Part shown: piece after piece, positions 1 to 6,024 of the stretch | How the letters are laid out: each line of letters starts with the position of its first letter | Position numbering within the stretch: position 1 is the stretch's first letter | NCBI GenBank assembly: GCA_900550765.1 | Contig: URTC01000013.1 | Coordinates: 1 to 13,743 of the forward strand | DNA: 13,743 nt | DNA from: an uncultured Clostridia bacterium | GTDB taxonomy: Bacteria; Bacillota; Clostridia; Christensenellales; QALW01 | Direction of reading: 5' to 3' | Notes under the pieces: model-generated | The model's database searches: none | Seen by the model: only the letters and a program-made list of their open reading frames with translations | What the model was told of the DNA's origin: nothing | Program-made: the position numbers and the translations under genes

Positions 1-684
1 ATTATGAAGGATAAAGGCATTGCGCATATGGGTATTGGTATTGGTACCGGAGAGAACCGCGCTATTGATGCGGCGAAACATGCAATATCCAGTCCTCTTT
101 TGGATACCACCATTTCCGGTGCTACGGGCGTGCTGCTCAATGTTACCGGCGGTGCCAGTCTTTCGCTTAATGAAATTAATGAGGCGGCCTATCTTGTCCA
201 TGAGGCGGTATCGCCTGATGCCAATATTATCTTTGGCGCCGGTATCGATGAGAGCTTGGATGACGAAGTACGGATTACGATTATTGCCACCGGTTTTGAA
301 AAACGTGCCCCGCGTGCATCTAAGCCGCAGCGTATGACCGAAAGAATCATTCGTTCTGATGAACCGGTACGGGAAACGCCTGTGGAAGAAGAGGATGAAG
401 GTCTTGTTATGACCAATTTTGAACCTAAGGCCACCCGTGAAAATACAGAGCAGTCCTTTGTACGGATGCAAAAGCCCAGAATGGAAGCCGAAGAAGTAGA
501 GGATGATGAAATTTTTGTTCCTCGAAGAGAAGAGCGGACACGGCGGCAGGCCGAGCCGGAGGAGCAGCCCAAACGAGGCGGATTCCTTTCTTCTTTCAGA
601 AACAATGATAATGAGCAGGATGATTATGATGATATCGACTTTGATATGCCTGCCATTACCAGAAGACATCGCAGAGATCAATAA
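1..684 (+). CDS. ftsZ: Cell division protein FtsZ, 3' part (5' end outside window)
   Basis: FtsZ is the tubulin-like GTPase that polymerises into the cytokinetic Z-ring at mid-cell. The reading frame is open from the first base, so the GTP-binding N-terminal half (tubulin signature GGGTGTG) lies outside the window. The visible 227 residues start in the C-terminal subdomain: MGIGIGTGENRA, then AISSPLL, GVLLNVTGG and ITIIATGF, all close to the FtsZ consensus. From about fragment residue 100 comes a charged, low-complexity linker of some 110 residues. The end, DFDMPAITRRHRRD, matches the conserved C-terminal peptide that binds partners such as FtsA or SepF. The stop is TAA. A GC-rich hairpin (696-719) follows but lacks a T-run. 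Identification is firm; only the 5' end is missing. Confidence 0.97.
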   Translation: MMKDKGIAHMGIGIGTGENRAIDAAKHAISSPLLDTTISGATGVLLNVTGGASLSLNEINEAAYLVHEAVSPDANIIFGAGIDESLDDEVRITIIATGFEKRAPRASKPQRMTERIIRSDEPVRETPVEEEDEGLVMTNFEPKATRENTEQSFVRMQKPRMEAEEVEDDEIFVPRREERTRRQAEPEEQPKRGGFLSSFRNNDNEQDDYDDIDFDMPAITRRHRRDQ

Positions 685-719
685 ATATGAGCATGTGCGG
701 GGCGGGAAACTGCTCCGCA

Positions 720-748
720 TTGTCTATCATACAGCCTGGTAAGATAGT
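720..748 (+). promoter_or_regulatory. Weak candidate sigma-A promoter for the GNAT gene
   Basis: TTGTCT (720-725) and GATAGT (743-748) are separated by 17 bp. Each hexamer matches the consensus at four of six positions. It lies about 40 bp before the acetyltransferase start. The match is weak and could be chance; read-through from ftsZ is the alternative. Confidence 0.3.
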
Positions 749-789
749 GGTTCCTACTGCGGCGAAAAAAGTCATTCGGAGGAAAACAG

Positions 790-1293
790 ATGGAGCTTGT
801 ATTTAAAAAAATAACAGAGTTTCCGCGGGGAACACTTTGTGCTTTGCTGAGAGAGGGATATTCTTTTGAACCTAAATTTGAGCAGGATTGTTTTGGGCAA
901 TGGCGTGCGTTTGATGATTTCTTCTATGATACGCCGCATATTGCTGAGAACTGCGGATTTATGACGGTCCTCGGGGATATTCCTATCGGGTTCGTTTCCT
1001 GGAATCCTACCAATATGCCTGTATCGGTAGAAATCGGGCATAACTGTATTGCGGCCAAGTATAAGGGGAAGGGTTACGGTAAGCAGCAAATGAAAGAAGC
1101 AGTAAAACGCATTTTAGCCCAAGGAGCCCAAAAAATTGTAGTTACAACAAATGAAATTCTTCTTCCTGCACAGCGCACCTATGAAAGTGCGGGATTTAAG
1201 TTTGTGCGGAAAAGTGAAGAACCGGATAAAGCTGAATATGCAGGCATGCGTATGCACTATGCGCTTGTTGTAAATGAGTTTTGTCCGTATTAA
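790..1293 (+). CDS. GNAT family N-acetyltransferase
   Basis: Predicted cytosolic acetyl-CoA-dependent acetyltransferase of 167 residues, the usual size for a single GNAT domain. The acetyl-CoA pyrophosphate-binding motif A is visible as AAKYKGKGYGKQQM (residues 88-101, fitting [QRK]xxGxG). It is followed by a helix, then a motif B-like stretch NEILLPAQRTYESAGFKFVR (121-140) with the typical YxxxGF ending. The start is supported by GGAGG at 778-782, seven bases before ATG. Its substrate cannot be read from the sequence: GNATs of this type acetylate small molecules, antibiotics, peptides or protein N-termini. It sits alone between ftsZ and a long intergenic gap, so the context gives no functional hint. 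Confidence 0.88.
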   Translation: MELVFKKITEFPRGTLCALLREGYSFEPKFEQDCFGQWRAFDDFFYDTPHIAENCGFMTVLGDIPIGFVSWNPTNMPVSVEIGHNCIAAKYKGKGYGKQQMKEAVKRILAQGAQKIVVTTNEILLPAQRTYESAGFKFVRKSEEPDKAEYAGMRMHYALVVNEFCPY

Positions 1294-1434
1294 AAAGATA
1301 CCGTGTCTCATATTGCTGCCATCGAGATTCTGCAATTTTTGGGAGGAAGAAGCGCAAAGGATGCAAAAGCGGAAATAAATTGATATTTTTTATAAGAGGA
1401 TTGTGGTGTCGTATTGTTTTTTTCTAATATTTTT

Positions 1435-1465
1435 AGCGAGTGATAGGCTCGCTTTTTCTTTTTTT
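1435..1465 (+). terminator. Rho-independent terminator
   Basis: Six-bp stem AGCGAG/CTCGCT (1435-1440 with 1448-1453) and a seven-base loop, followed by T5-C-T7 up to 1465. The stem is short but the T-tract is long. It lies 141 bases after the GNAT stop and upstream of the next promoter, so it probably ends the ftsZ/GNAT transcript. Confidence 0.7.
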
Positions 1466-1562
1466 GAAAGAGCTGTGTGCTGATGCAATGGATCGTAAAA
1501 AGAATATTGGCGGCAGATCAATAATTTTTTAATATTTTGTTAGTTGAAAATAAATATTTATC

Positions 1563-1591
1563 TTGAAATACGGAATGTAAAAAGGTATAAT
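1563..1591 (+). promoter_or_regulatory. Sigma-A promoter of the EF-G-like gene
   Basis: TTGAAA (1563-1568), 17-bp spacer, perfect TATAAT (1586-1591). The predicted transcript start is near 1598, giving a leader of about 60 bases. An AT-rich stretch directly upstream, including the palindrome at 1550-1561, could act as an UP element. Confidence 0.87.
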
Positions 1592-1658
1592 AGAAATAAG
1601 AAGAAAGATCTTCTGCAGATATTTTCCGGGCAGCTCGGAGGAAAGGGGTTTTTACAAA

Positions 1659-3704
1659 ATGGATTATCATGCTTCAAGGATAAGAAATGTTGCGTTTATC
1701 GGCCATGGGGGTGACGGGAAAACCGCTCTTACGGAGGCCTTGCTGTTTTTAAACGGGAATATTGAGCGCATGGGAAAAAACGAAGAAGGCAATACCGTAT
1801 GCGATTATGATGCGGAAGAGATTAAGCGCCATATTTCTATTTCGCTTTCGGTAGCACCTGTCGAGTTTGACGGATATAAGATAAACATCATGGATTGCCC
1901 CGGATATTTTGATTTTGAGGGCAGTGTGATCAGCGCGCTTTCTGTGGCAGATGGTGCGGTTATTGTGATGTCGGCGGTATCGGGTATCGATGTCGGTACG
2001 GAAAAAGCAATGGAACGTACCAAGAAAAATAAAATACCAAGGCTTATTTTTATAAATCAAATGGATAAAGAACATGCTTCCTTTGAAAAAACGGTTGTGC
2101 AGCTTAAGGAAAAATATGGGAGTTGTATCGTGCCGCTGCTGTATCCGATCTTTCAGGAAGGCGTCATGACGGGGTTTGTGGATCTGATCGAAAACCAGGC
2201 GTATTGCTTTACTGGCAAAAAACAGGAGAAGACGGATATCCCGGCAGAACTTGCCGACGTAGTTGCACTTGAACGCAGTGCGCTGATGGAAACGGCTGCG
2301 GAAAATGATGAAGAACTGATGGAAAAAGTGATTATGGAAGAAACACTTACGCCCGAAGAAATCGTGAAGGGCCTTTCTTTGGGAGTTGCCGATACGTCTG
2401 CGGTTCCGGTTTTATGTGGAAGTGCGTTGGAGGGAAAAGGAGTAAAACTGCTGCAGGATACTCTGGTGCGCTTTGTTCCTTCGCCGGAGGATAAAGAATT
2501 TGCCGGAAACGAGGAGAGCCGCCGCTGCAAGGAGAACGAACCGTTTTCGGCGTATATTTTTAAAACGATATCGGATCCCTTTGCAGGAAAGCTTTCTCTG
2601 TTTATGGTACGCTCGGGAGTGCTTTCGGGAGAGACGGCACTGTATAACGCCAACGAAGAGAAGCAGGAAAAGATGGGAAATCTTTATGTGCTGCGGGGAA
2701 AACAGCAGATTCCTGTACAAAAATTATATGCCGGAGATATCGGAGCTATTGGCCGCCTGCAGGTTTCTCTAACGGGACATACGCTGTATTCGGGAAAAAT
2801 AATTACTTATGCGCCCATAGAAATCCCCTGGCAGGGAATCAGCCTTGCGGTATATCCCAAAAAGCAAGGGGATGAAGATAAAGTGTTTTCAGGGCTGCGG
2901 CGTCTGGCGGAGGAAGATATTACGCTGAGTCTTGAGAAGAATGTGCAGACCAACGAGATGCTGTTAAGGGGCTTAGGTGATGTGCATCTGGAGGTTGCGG
3001 TAGAAAAATTAAAAAGTAAATTTAATGCCGAGGCTGAACTGCGCACACCGGTAGTGCCTTATCGGGAAACGATCAGAAAATCCGTTAAGGCACAGGGAAA
3101 ATATAAAAAGCAATCTGGAGGCCATGGGCAATATGGTGATTGTTGGATAGAATTTAATCCCAGTGATAAGGACTTTGAATTTGTGGATAAAGTTGTAGTG
3201 GGGGCTGTTCCGCGATCGTATATTCCCGCGGTTGAAAAGGGTTTGCTTGAATGCATGCAAAGAGGCGTTTTGGCCGGATACCCTGTAACAGGGATCAGTT
3301 GTACGTTATATGACGGCTCCTATCATCCGGTGGATTCTTCGGAAATGGCGTTTAAAGCCGCGGCCTCTATCGCGTACAAAACGGGATGTAAAAATGCAAA
3401 CCCGGTATTGCTGGAGACGATCTATACTGAGGAGGATACAGTTCAGGACGATGATATGGGCGATATTATCGGTGAAATCAATAAGCGCCGAGGCAGAATC
3501 CTGGGAATGACGCCCGTATCCGGCGGACAGCGTATTGAAGGTGAGGTTCCCCTGGCGGAAATGTTCTATTATGCGGCGGATCTTCGTTCTATGACCCAGG
3601 GACGGGGAACGTATCAGATGGTTTTTGCGCGGTATGAGGAAGTGCCGGCGCATATTGCGGCAAAAATTGCCGCCGCGGCGGGGAACAGTGAAAACGAAGA
3701 ATAA
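1659..3704 (+). CDS. EF-G-like translational GTPase (second-type EF-G paralogue)
   Basis: A 681-residue protein with the full EF-G layout: G domain (about 1-280), domain II (about 290-385), domain III (about 392-460), domain IV (about 463-580, with SGGHGQY at 486-492 and [10 protein letters not shown] at 556-565) and domain V (about 581-665, with INKRRGRI). Housekeeping EF-G drives translocation on the ribosome. This one differs in its GTPase motifs: G1 is GHGGDGKTA (15-23) instead of GHIDAGKTT, G3 is DCPGYFDF (79-86) with Tyr for the catalytic His, and G4 is NQMD (133-136) instead of NKxD. The first two are typical of the FusA2/EF-G2 subgroup. I infer a specialised or auxiliary translation factor rather than the main EF-G, whose usual rpsL-rpsG-fusA-tuf context is absent. 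It has its own sigma-A promoter. The start is backed by AGGAAAGGGG just upstream. Confidence 0.9.
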   Translation: MDYHASRIRNVAFIGHGGDGKTALTEALLFLNGNIERMGKNEEGNTVCDYDAEEIKRHISISLSVAPVEFDGYKINIMDCPGYFDFEGSVISALSVADGAVIVMSAVSGIDVGTEKAMERTKKNKIPRLIFINQMDKEHASFEKTVVQLKEKYGSCIVPLLYPIFQEGVMTGFVDLIENQAYCFTGKKQEKTDIPAELADVVALERSALMETAAENDEELMEKVIMEETLTPEEIVKGLSLGVADTSAVPVLCGSALEGKGVKLLQDTLVRFVPSPEDKEFAGNEESRRCKENEPFSAYIFKTISDPFAGKLSLFMVRSGVLSGETALYNANEEKQEKMGNLYVLRGKQQIPVQKLYAGDIGAIGRLQVSLTGHTLYSGKIITYAPIEIPWQGISLAVYPKKQGDEDKVFSGLRRLAEEDITLSLEKNVQTNEMLLRGLGDVHLEVAVEKLKSKFNAEAELRTPVVPYRETIRKSVKAQGKYKKQSGGHGQYGDCWIEFNPSDKDFEFVDKVVVGAVPRSYIPAVEKGLLECMQRGVLAGYPVTGISCTLYDGSYHPVDSSEMAFKAAASIAYKTGCKNANPVLLETIYTEEDTVQDDDMGDIIGEINKRRGRILGMTPVSGGQRIEGEVPLAEMFYYAADLRSMTQGRGTYQMVFARYEEVPAHIAAKIAAAAGNSENEE

Positions 3705-3730
3705 GTATTTGCCAAAATACTTTAAATACT
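3704..3730. repeat. Inverted plus direct repeat overlapping the spoVG promoter
   Basis: AGTATTT (3704-3710) and AAATACT (3715-3721) form a perfect 7-bp inverted repeat around a 4-bp centre. AAATACT recurs at 3724-3730, nine bases later. The first arm overlaps the -35 and the other copies fill the spacer, so a bound protein would block polymerase. No known operator is recognised. Confidence 0.5.
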
Positions 3731-3737
3731 GTAAAAT
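3709..3737 (+). promoter_or_regulatory. Candidate sigma-A promoter of spoVG
   Basis: TTGCCA (3709-3714), 17-bp spacer, TAAAAT (3732-3737), starting five bases after the EF-G-like stop codon. The predicted transcript start is near 3744, about 22 bases before ATG. In B. subtilis spoVG is driven by sigma-H; no sigma-H pattern is seen here. Confidence 0.72.
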
Positions 3738-3752
3738 AAAGATATTACCATG

Positions 3753-3757
3753 GGAGG
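3753..3757 (+). promoter_or_regulatory. Ribosome binding site deciding the spoVG start
   Basis: GGAGG ends eight bases before ATG 3766. This selects the 85-residue SpoVG over a longer frame open from 3625, which would run back through the end of the EF-G-like gene and the promoter. Confidence 0.9.
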
Positions 3758-3765
3758 AAGAAATC

Positions 3766-4023
3766 ATGCAGATCACAGATGTAAGAATTCGCAAAGTGGA
3801 AACAGCCGGCAAGCTGAAGGCCGTGGCATCGATCACTTTTGATGATGAATTTGTTGTTCATGATATCAAAGTGATTGAGGGAAACAACTCGCTTTTTGTG
3901 GCCATGCCCAGCGTAAAAAATGCCAGCGGAGAATTTAAGGATGTAGCGCATCCGATTAAAACGGAACTTCGCGAAAAAATATCAAACATTGTGCTCGAAA
4001 AGTTTTTAAAGGAAAATGAATAA
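3766..4023 (+). CDS. spoVG: Septation/regulatory protein SpoVG
   Basis: SpoVG is a small nucleic-acid-binding regulator, conserved in Firmicutes and others, that affects septation, sporulation and surface or virulence genes depending on the species. The 85 residues begin [11 protein letters not shown], continue with [20 protein letters not shown] and FVAMPS, and end with [20 protein letters not shown]. These are the family hallmarks, and the length matches the 84-97 residue family. The gene has its own promoter right after the preceding stop and a strong GGAGG. A terminator-like hairpin follows directly, then glmU after 56 bases. The spoVG-glmU pairing is the same as in B. subtilis and supports the identification. 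SpoVG occurs in non-spore-formers as well, so it does not by itself prove sporulation. Confidence 0.96.
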   Translation: MQITDVRIRKVETAGKLKAVASITFDDEFVVHDIKVIEGNNSLFVAMPSVKNASGEFKDVAHPIKTELREKISNIVLEKFLKENE

Positions 4024-4030
4024 GAAACGG

Positions 4031-4058
4031 AAAGCAGGGCCGCAGGCCTTGTTTTCTT
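4031..4058 (+). terminator. Terminator-like hairpin between spoVG and glmU
   Basis: Up to eleven stem pairs, including two G-U, join 4031-4041 (AAAGCAGGGCC) with 4045-4055 (GGCCTTGTTTT) around the loop GCA, and the T-rich TTTTCTT follows. Only 21 bases separate it from the glmU ATG and no promoter fits between, so it probably attenuates rather than fully stops transcription into glmU. Confidence 0.6.
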
Positions 4059-4069
4059 ATGTAGTTTTG

Positions 4070-4074
4070 GGAGG
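4070..4074 (+). promoter_or_regulatory. Ribosome binding site of glmU
   Basis: GGAGG five bases before ATG 4080. It shows that translation is set up to begin at 4080, upstream of the in-frame TAG at 4143, and not at the later GTG 4158, which has no such site. Confidence 0.88.
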
Positions 4075-4079
4075 AATTT

Positions 4080-5450
4080 ATGTATAAAACAGCGCTTATA
4101 CTTGCCGCAGGCGATGGTAAAAGATTGAAATCAGAGCTTCCATAGGTCCTGCACAAGGTGTGCGGAAAAGAGCTGATTGCGCATGTGCTGAAGGCTGTAA
4201 GCAGGATCTCTGATGATGCGCCCATTGTGGTTACAGGAAATAAGAGGGAATTGATAGAAAGCCTTTTAAAGGATAAAGCGCGCTTTGTCGTTCAGCCTGA
4301 ACGCCGGGGAACGGCGCATGCCGTATTATGTGCAAAGGATTATTTAGAAGGACGAGAGGGATATGTAACGGTAACAGCAGGTGACATGCCGCTGATTACC
4401 GAGCAGACGTTTGAGATACTTTTGCAAAAGACTGTTTCGGAAGGGTTGGACGCTTGTGTGCTGACGGCGGTTGTAGAGAATGCCGACGGTTATGGCCGGA
4501 TTCTGCGGGATGAAAAAAACGGCGTATACGGGATTGTGGAACATCGTGATGCCAGTGAAGAGCAGAAAAAAATACAGGAGATCAATACTTCCGTATATTG
4601 CTTTAAGGTGGATTCGCTGCTTGACGCATTGAAAAAAGTAAGGAATAACAATGTGCAAGGGGAACTTTATTTAACGGATACGCTTGCTATTTTAAAAGAG
4701 GAAGGGAAGAAAATCGGCGCCTGTATCCTGGAGGACGCTATGGAGGCTATGGGGATCAATGATCGCGTTCAACTGGCACAAGCGGAAAAAGTTATGCGCC
4801 GCAGCATCAATGAGAAGATTATGCGCAGCGGTGTTACGCTGATCGATCCGGACAATACTTATATAGAAGCTGATGTGGAGATCGGGCAGGATACAGTAAT
4901 TTATCCGAATAATTTGCTGAGTAAGGGTACAAAAATCGGTCGGGATTGTATACTGTTCCCTGGCAGTCGGATTGAGGCTTCTGTTATTGGGGATCGCTGT
5001 GAAATTCAGGCTTCGGTCATATTGGAGTCCCGCATCGGCAAAGAAACTAAAATCGGTCCGAATGCCTATTTGCGCCCGAATTCTGTAATCGGCGATTATG
5101 TGCGCATTGGTGACTTTGTAGAGGTGAAAAATTCTACGATTGGCAATGGCAGTAAGGTCAGCCATTTAACCTATGTGGGTGACGCCGAGATGGGGCAGAA
5201 TTGTAATGTAGGCTGCGGTACAGTGTTTGTGAATTATGACGGTGCGCATAAGCATCATACGCAGGTAGGAGATCATGTATTTATTGGCTGCAATACAAAC
5301 TTGATAGCACCGGTAAAAGTGGGAAATAATGCATTTATTGCGGCGGGCTCTACGGTGACCGAAGATGTGGAAGAAAATGATCTTTGCATCGCTCGTGCCC
5401 GCCAGTGTGTGAAGAAAGGCTGGGTGCTTCAAAATAAAAACTGGAAGTGA
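4080..5450 (+). CDS. glmU: Bifunctional UDP-GlcNAc pyrophosphorylase / glucosamine-1-phosphate acetyltransferase, with in-frame amber codon
   Basis: GlmU makes UDP-GlcNAc for peptidoglycan in the cytosol. Its C-terminal domain acetylates glucosamine-1-phosphate and its N-terminal domain transfers UMP to the product. From ATG 4080 there are 456 codons before TGA, the normal family length. Codons 6-21 give LILAAGDGKRLKSELP, the nucleotide-binding signature. Codon 22 is TAG (4143-4145) where the family has the conserved Lys of PKVLH; codons 23-25 give VLH. The rest is intact: a pyrophosphorylase domain to about codon 230, then a left-handed beta-helix of hexapeptide repeats (IGQDTVIYP, IGKETKIGP, IGDYVRIGDF) with SHLTYVGDAE, which holds the catalytic His, and VFVNYDGAHKHHT. 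Without read-through, only a 21-residue peptide results, plus perhaps a product restarted at GTG 4158 that lacks the active-site loop. It probably shares the spoVG transcript. Identity is certain; whether it works in this form is open. Confidence 0.9.
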
Positions 5451-5457
5451 TATTCTT

Positions 5458-6021
5458 GTGCTGGCAGGATTGGGAAATCCGGGGCAGCAATATGTTCAAA
5501 CAAGGCATAATATCGGCTTTCGGGTGATTGATTTTCTTACTGTGGAACTGAAAGCGTCTATGCCCAGAGAAAAGTTTAACGGATTGATCTTTACGGCAGA
5601 GGCGGCAGGAAAAAAAATATTGCTGGTAAAACCTCAGACCTATATGAATGAGAGCGGCCGATGTTTGCTGGAGCTGCTGCAATTTTATAAATTGGAACAC
5701 TCGGCATTAACGGTTATTTATGATGATATTGATCTGCCAGAGGGGAAAGTTCGTATCCGCTCTAAAGGCGGACCGGGAACGCATAATGGAATGCGTTCCA
5801 TCGTTTCGCTGCTGCACGGCGAAAATTTTTCCCGTATCCGCATTGGTATCGGAAGGCCGGAGATGAAGACAATGGATCTTGCTGCGTTTGTTTTGGGAAA
5901 GTTTACGCCGGAGGCGGCTGATACGATGCATAAGGCCGTTTGTACGGCCGGTGATGCTGCGGTAGAACTGATAAAAAACGGCTGTGAAGCAGCTATGCAA
6001 AAGTATAATGTATCGGGGTAG
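5458..6021 (+). CDS. pth: Peptidyl-tRNA hydrolase
   Basis: Pth cleaves peptidyl-tRNAs that fall off the ribosome, recycling tRNA in the cytosol. The 187 residues match the family length. Visible features are GLGNPG near the N-terminus, TRHNIGF with the catalytic His, KPQTYMNESG with the substrate-binding Asn, YDDIDLPEGKVRIR with the catalytic Asp, and GGPGTHNGMRSI. The chosen start is GTG 5458, seven bases after an SD-like GGAAGTGA that overlaps the glmU stop; the two genes are only 7 bp apart, which suggests coupled translation. An ATT at 5452 would give a first beta strand of more typical length but is a rare start. The stop is TAG, and mfd begins in the same frame after one more codon. Confidence 0.96.
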   Translation: MLAGLGNPGQQYVQTRHNIGFRVIDFLTVELKASMPREKFNGLIFTAEAAGKKILLVKPQTYMNESGRCLLELLQFYKLEHSALTVIYDDIDLPEGKVRIRSKGGPGTHNGMRSIVSLLHGENFSRIRIGIGRPEMKTMDLAAFVLGKFTPEAADTMHKAVCTAGDAAVELIKNGCEAAMQKYNVSG

Positions 6022-6024
6022 AGA

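Larger units (their letters stand above)
1294..1658. other. 365-bp intergenic region, AT-rich
   Basis: No credible gene lies here; the longest readable frames are a few codons. It holds a terminator-like hairpin (1435-1465), an AT-rich stretch with a perfect 12-bp palindrome ATAAATATTTAT (1550-1561), a strong sigma-A promoter (1563-1591) and the leader of the EF-G-like gene. The 141 bases between the GNAT stop and the hairpin contain a short GGGAGGAAG that leads only to a six-codon frame, and nothing else recognisable. Confidence 0.7.

Noticed and set aside
696..719. GC-rich hairpin after ftsZ as a terminator
   Set aside because: Eight pairs with one G-U but no T-run follows; it may only stabilise the 3' end.
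1360..1377. Six-codon frame after GGGAGGAAG downstream of the GNAT gene
   Set aside because: Too short and too far from the binding site to be supported as a gene.
1550..1561. Perfect palindrome ATAAATATTTAT as an operator
   Set aside because: Such palindromes are expected by chance in AT-only sequence; an UP-element role is as likely.
3625..3765. Upstream extension of spoVG to a 132-residue frame
   Set aside because: It overlaps the end of the EF-G-like gene and the spoVG promoter; GGAGG and family length fix the start at 3766.
4149..4165. Hairpin three bases after the glmU amber as a recoding (SECIS/PYLIS-like) element
   Set aside because: Only six pairs with one G-U, and it encodes the conserved LHKVCG stretch, so it is probably incidental.
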